A stretch of 7,134 nucleotides of DNA, taken from Acidimicrobiales bacterium. Its GTDB lineage: Bacteria > Actinomycetota > Acidimicrobiia > Acidimicrobiales > UBA8190. Below the pieces are notes generated by a model, which was not told the DNA's origin, did not search any database, and saw only the letters and a program-made list of their open reading frames with translations. The position numbers were made by a program, and so were the translations under genes. The stretch is taken from the NCBI GenBank assembly GCA_030042575.1, contig JASHZK010000327.1:1-7134 (forward strand), in the 5' to 3' direction. Each line of letters begins with the position of its first letter. Within the stretch, counting starts at the first letter, position 1. Of this stretch, positions 6,224 through 7,134 are shown piece by piece.

Positions 6224-6433
6224 TCCCATCGACCGTCATCGTCCGGCCGCGCCGAGTTGTCCTCCCTCACGAGCGCCATGGCAGAGCTCACTCGTCGGGT
6301 GGCGGCCATGGCCGAAGCCGCCCAGTCCGACAGGGACGACGAGCTGGCCACCGAGCTCTTCGCCGTGGAGCGGGCGCTGCGAGGGGCAGGTCGCCGTTTG
6401 CAGAGGCTGTCGGGCGGTCGCTCCGGGCGCTGA
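6221..6433 (+). CDS. Small helical (coiled-coil-like) protein of unknown function
   Basis: The 70-residue product is not recognised. After a short polar N-terminus (residues 1-12) it looks like two amphipathic helices: about 13-36, with Leu, Met and Val at heptad-like spacing, and about 40-64, rich in Leu, Ala, Glu and Arg. An acidic turn (Ser-Asp-Arg-Asp-Asp-Glu) lies between them, so a helical hairpin or coiled coil is likely. There is no signal peptide or membrane segment. It is the only plus-strand gene I accept. Support comes from its position in the gap between hisD and nth, its unbiased protein-like composition compared with the arginine/proline-rich shadow frames, and a strong hairpin 27 bases after its stop. 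CATGAT at 6209-6214 could be a weak -10 placing transcription start exactly on the ATG (leaderless). No standard Shine-Dalgarno is present. It could regulate or bind something, but nothing shows what. Confidence 0.6.
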   Translation: MSHRPSSSGRAELSSLTSAMAELTRRVAAMAEAAQSDRDDELATELFAVERALRGAGRRLQRLSGGRSGR

Positions 6434-6459
6434 CCGGCGGGTGCCGGCCGATGACGCGC

Positions 6460-6484
6460 CGACGGCGCCCAACGGGCGCCGTCG
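6460..6484. terminator. Perfect 11-bp hairpin between convergent genes
   Basis: The arms 6460-6470 (CGACGGCGCCC) and 6474-6484 are exact reverse complements with a 3-nt loop (AAC). It lies 27 bases after the stop of the small plus-strand gene and 127 bases beyond the stop of nth, which comes from the other side. There is no U-tract on either strand. In high-GC actinobacteria such U-less hairpins are common at gene ends, so a terminator, mainly for the small gene, is the best reading. It could serve both directions. Confidence 0.6.
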
Positions 6485-6539
6485 CGCGAGCGGGTCGGGC
6501 GGCGGATCCCGAACCCCGCTCTGACGGAACCAGGTGGCG

Positions 6540-6551
6540 GGAACCGGTTCC
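6540..6551. repeat. 12-bp perfect palindrome GGAACCGGTTCC
   Basis: The sequence at 6540-6551 is its own reverse complement, and a further GGAACC half-site lies 14 bp to the left (6526-6531). It sits in the noncoding interval between the small plus-strand gene and nth, where no start codon of a nearby gene would be controlled. A dimeric protein site is possible, but there is no evidence of function. The rest of 6434-6610 shows no gene or RNA that I recognise. Confidence 0.35.
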
Positions 6552-6610
6552 GATCTCTTTACAACATCACGTCTGGAGGCCCTCTTCCAGCCGCACCCGG
6601 AAAAACCCTC

Positions 6611-7134
6611 TCACCTCGCTCTGGGCCGCCGGGAGTCGGCCGTCTTCCCTGGCGCGGTCGTTGCTCCCAGCCGACGGCGCCCCCGCGGCGGCGACGACGA
6701 CGGCGGCGCCAGCGGCGGGAGATGGGCCGAGGGGCAGACGTCGGCCAGCACGCATTGGTCGTGGCGCGGCGTGCGCGCCTTGCACACGGCTCGTCCGTGC
6801 AGGATGACCCGAAGGCTGAAGGTGCCCCGCTCGGTCGGGGGGACCAGGGCGTCGAGGTCCTGTTCCACGTCGTCGGGGTCGGTCCGCGGCGTCAACCCCA
6901 ACAAGCGGGTCACCCGCAGCACATGGGTGTCGACCGGCAACCCCGGCTCGTCGAAGTCCACGCTGCGAACCACGTTGGCCGTCTTGCGCCCGACTCCGGG
7001 GAGCGAGGTCAGATCGTCCATGGCCCGGGGCACCTCGCCACCGAAACGGTCGACCACGCCCTGGGCCATGCCCACCAGGGAACGGGCCTTGGCCCGGAAG
7101 AAGCCGGTGGAGTGGATGATCTGCTCCACCTCGT
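6611..7134 (-). CDS. nth: Endonuclease III, C-terminal part (cut by window edge)
   Basis: About 173 codons are present; the first 70 or so residues are outside. The product is a bifunctional DNA glycosylase/AP lyase for oxidised pyrimidines. The helix-hairpin-helix LPGVGRKTANVV carries the catalytic lysine (codon 6985-6983), and PVDTHVLRV carries the catalytic aspartate (codon 6931-6929). The C-terminal cluster region after ILHGRAV reads Cys-X6-His-X2-Cys-X5-Cys: the cysteines are codons 6784-6782, 6754-6752 and 6736-6734, and the histidine is codon 6763-6761, where the family normally has the second of four cysteines. After the last cysteine there is a tail of 40 residues rich in Pro, Ser and Arg, much longer than in E. 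coli. The GTG at 7129-7127 is an internal valine codon, not the start, because the family's N-terminal half is missing. The gene points toward the small plus-strand gene and is probably independent of the his operon. Confidence 0.93.
   Translation of the reverse strand, partial: EVEQIIHSTGFFRAKARSLVGMAQGVVDRFGGEVPRAMDDLTSLPGVGRKTANVVRSVDFDEPGLPVDTHVLRVTRLLGLTPRTDPDDVEQDLDALVPPTERGTFSLRVILHGRAVCKARTPRHDQCVLADVCPSAHLPPLAPPSSSPPRGRRRLGATTAPGKTADSRRPRAR

Noticed and set aside
6434..6610. A tRNA or other structured RNA, suggested by a GGTTCGGGATCC-like stretch on the minus strand
   Set aside because: No acceptor stem, D-arm or anticodon arm can be placed around it.
7127..7129. GTG as the start of a 172-residue endonuclease III
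   Set aside because: The frame continues upstream to the window edge and the family's first roughly 70 residues are missing, so this is an internal valine codon of a gene cut by the window.
1..7134. CRISPR array, insertion sequence, phage or toxin-antitoxin genes
   Set aside because: No regularly spaced repeats, transposase, integrase or paired small toxin genes are visible; the window is core metabolism and repair.

Overview
The window is high-GC DNA with a classic actinobacterial layout: a histidine biosynthesis operon on the minus strand that runs directly into trpE. I infer a member of the Actinomycetota. A deep lineage such as Acidimicrobiia is possible, but this cannot be settled from the sequence. 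Most genes start with GTG (hisB, hisH, hisF, the GroES-like gene, hisI, trpE), hisA appears to start with TTG, and only hisD, hisC and the small plus-strand gene use ATG.

Layout from the right edge to the left. Positions 7134-6611 (minus) hold the 3' part of an endonuclease III gene (nth), whose 5' end lies outside the window. Positions 6610-6434 form a noncoding interval between convergent genes, with a strong GC-rich hairpin (6460-6484) and a 12-bp palindrome (6540-6551). Positions 6221-6433 (plus) hold a small helical protein gene divergent from the operon. A 35-bp gap (6186-6220) separates it from hisD and holds a candidate -10 element for hisD. The operon then reads leftward: hisD (6185), hisC, hisB, hisH, hisA, hisF, a GroES-like gene, hisI and the start of trpE, which leaves the window at position 1. 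There is no gene-free stretch longer than 300 bases.

The genes cover most of the pathway after PRPP/ATP condensation: HisI (PRA-CH cyclohydrolase), HisA (ProFAR isomerase), HisH-HisF (imidazole glycerol phosphate synthase), HisB (IGP dehydratase), HisC (aminotransferase) and HisD (histidinol dehydrogenase). hisG, hisE and the histidinol-phosphate phosphatase (hisN/impA type) are not in the window. Gene junctions are tight: ATGA or GTGA overlaps at hisD/hisC, groES-like/hisI and hisI/trpE, and a 19-base overlap at hisA/hisF. This suggests translational coupling, since few starts have a clear Shine-Dalgarno sequence. The only conspicuous break in the left half is a perfect 9-bp hairpin (908-930) between hisF and the GroES-like gene.

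Most of the window is ordinary core metabolism. The points that merit a second look are the GroES-family paralogue embedded between hisF and hisI, which lacks the roof hairpin; the endonuclease III in which one of the four iron-sulfur cysteines is histidine; the small coiled-coil protein divergent from hisD; and a possibly leaderless hisD promoter. I did not find a clear previously undescribed multi-gene system.
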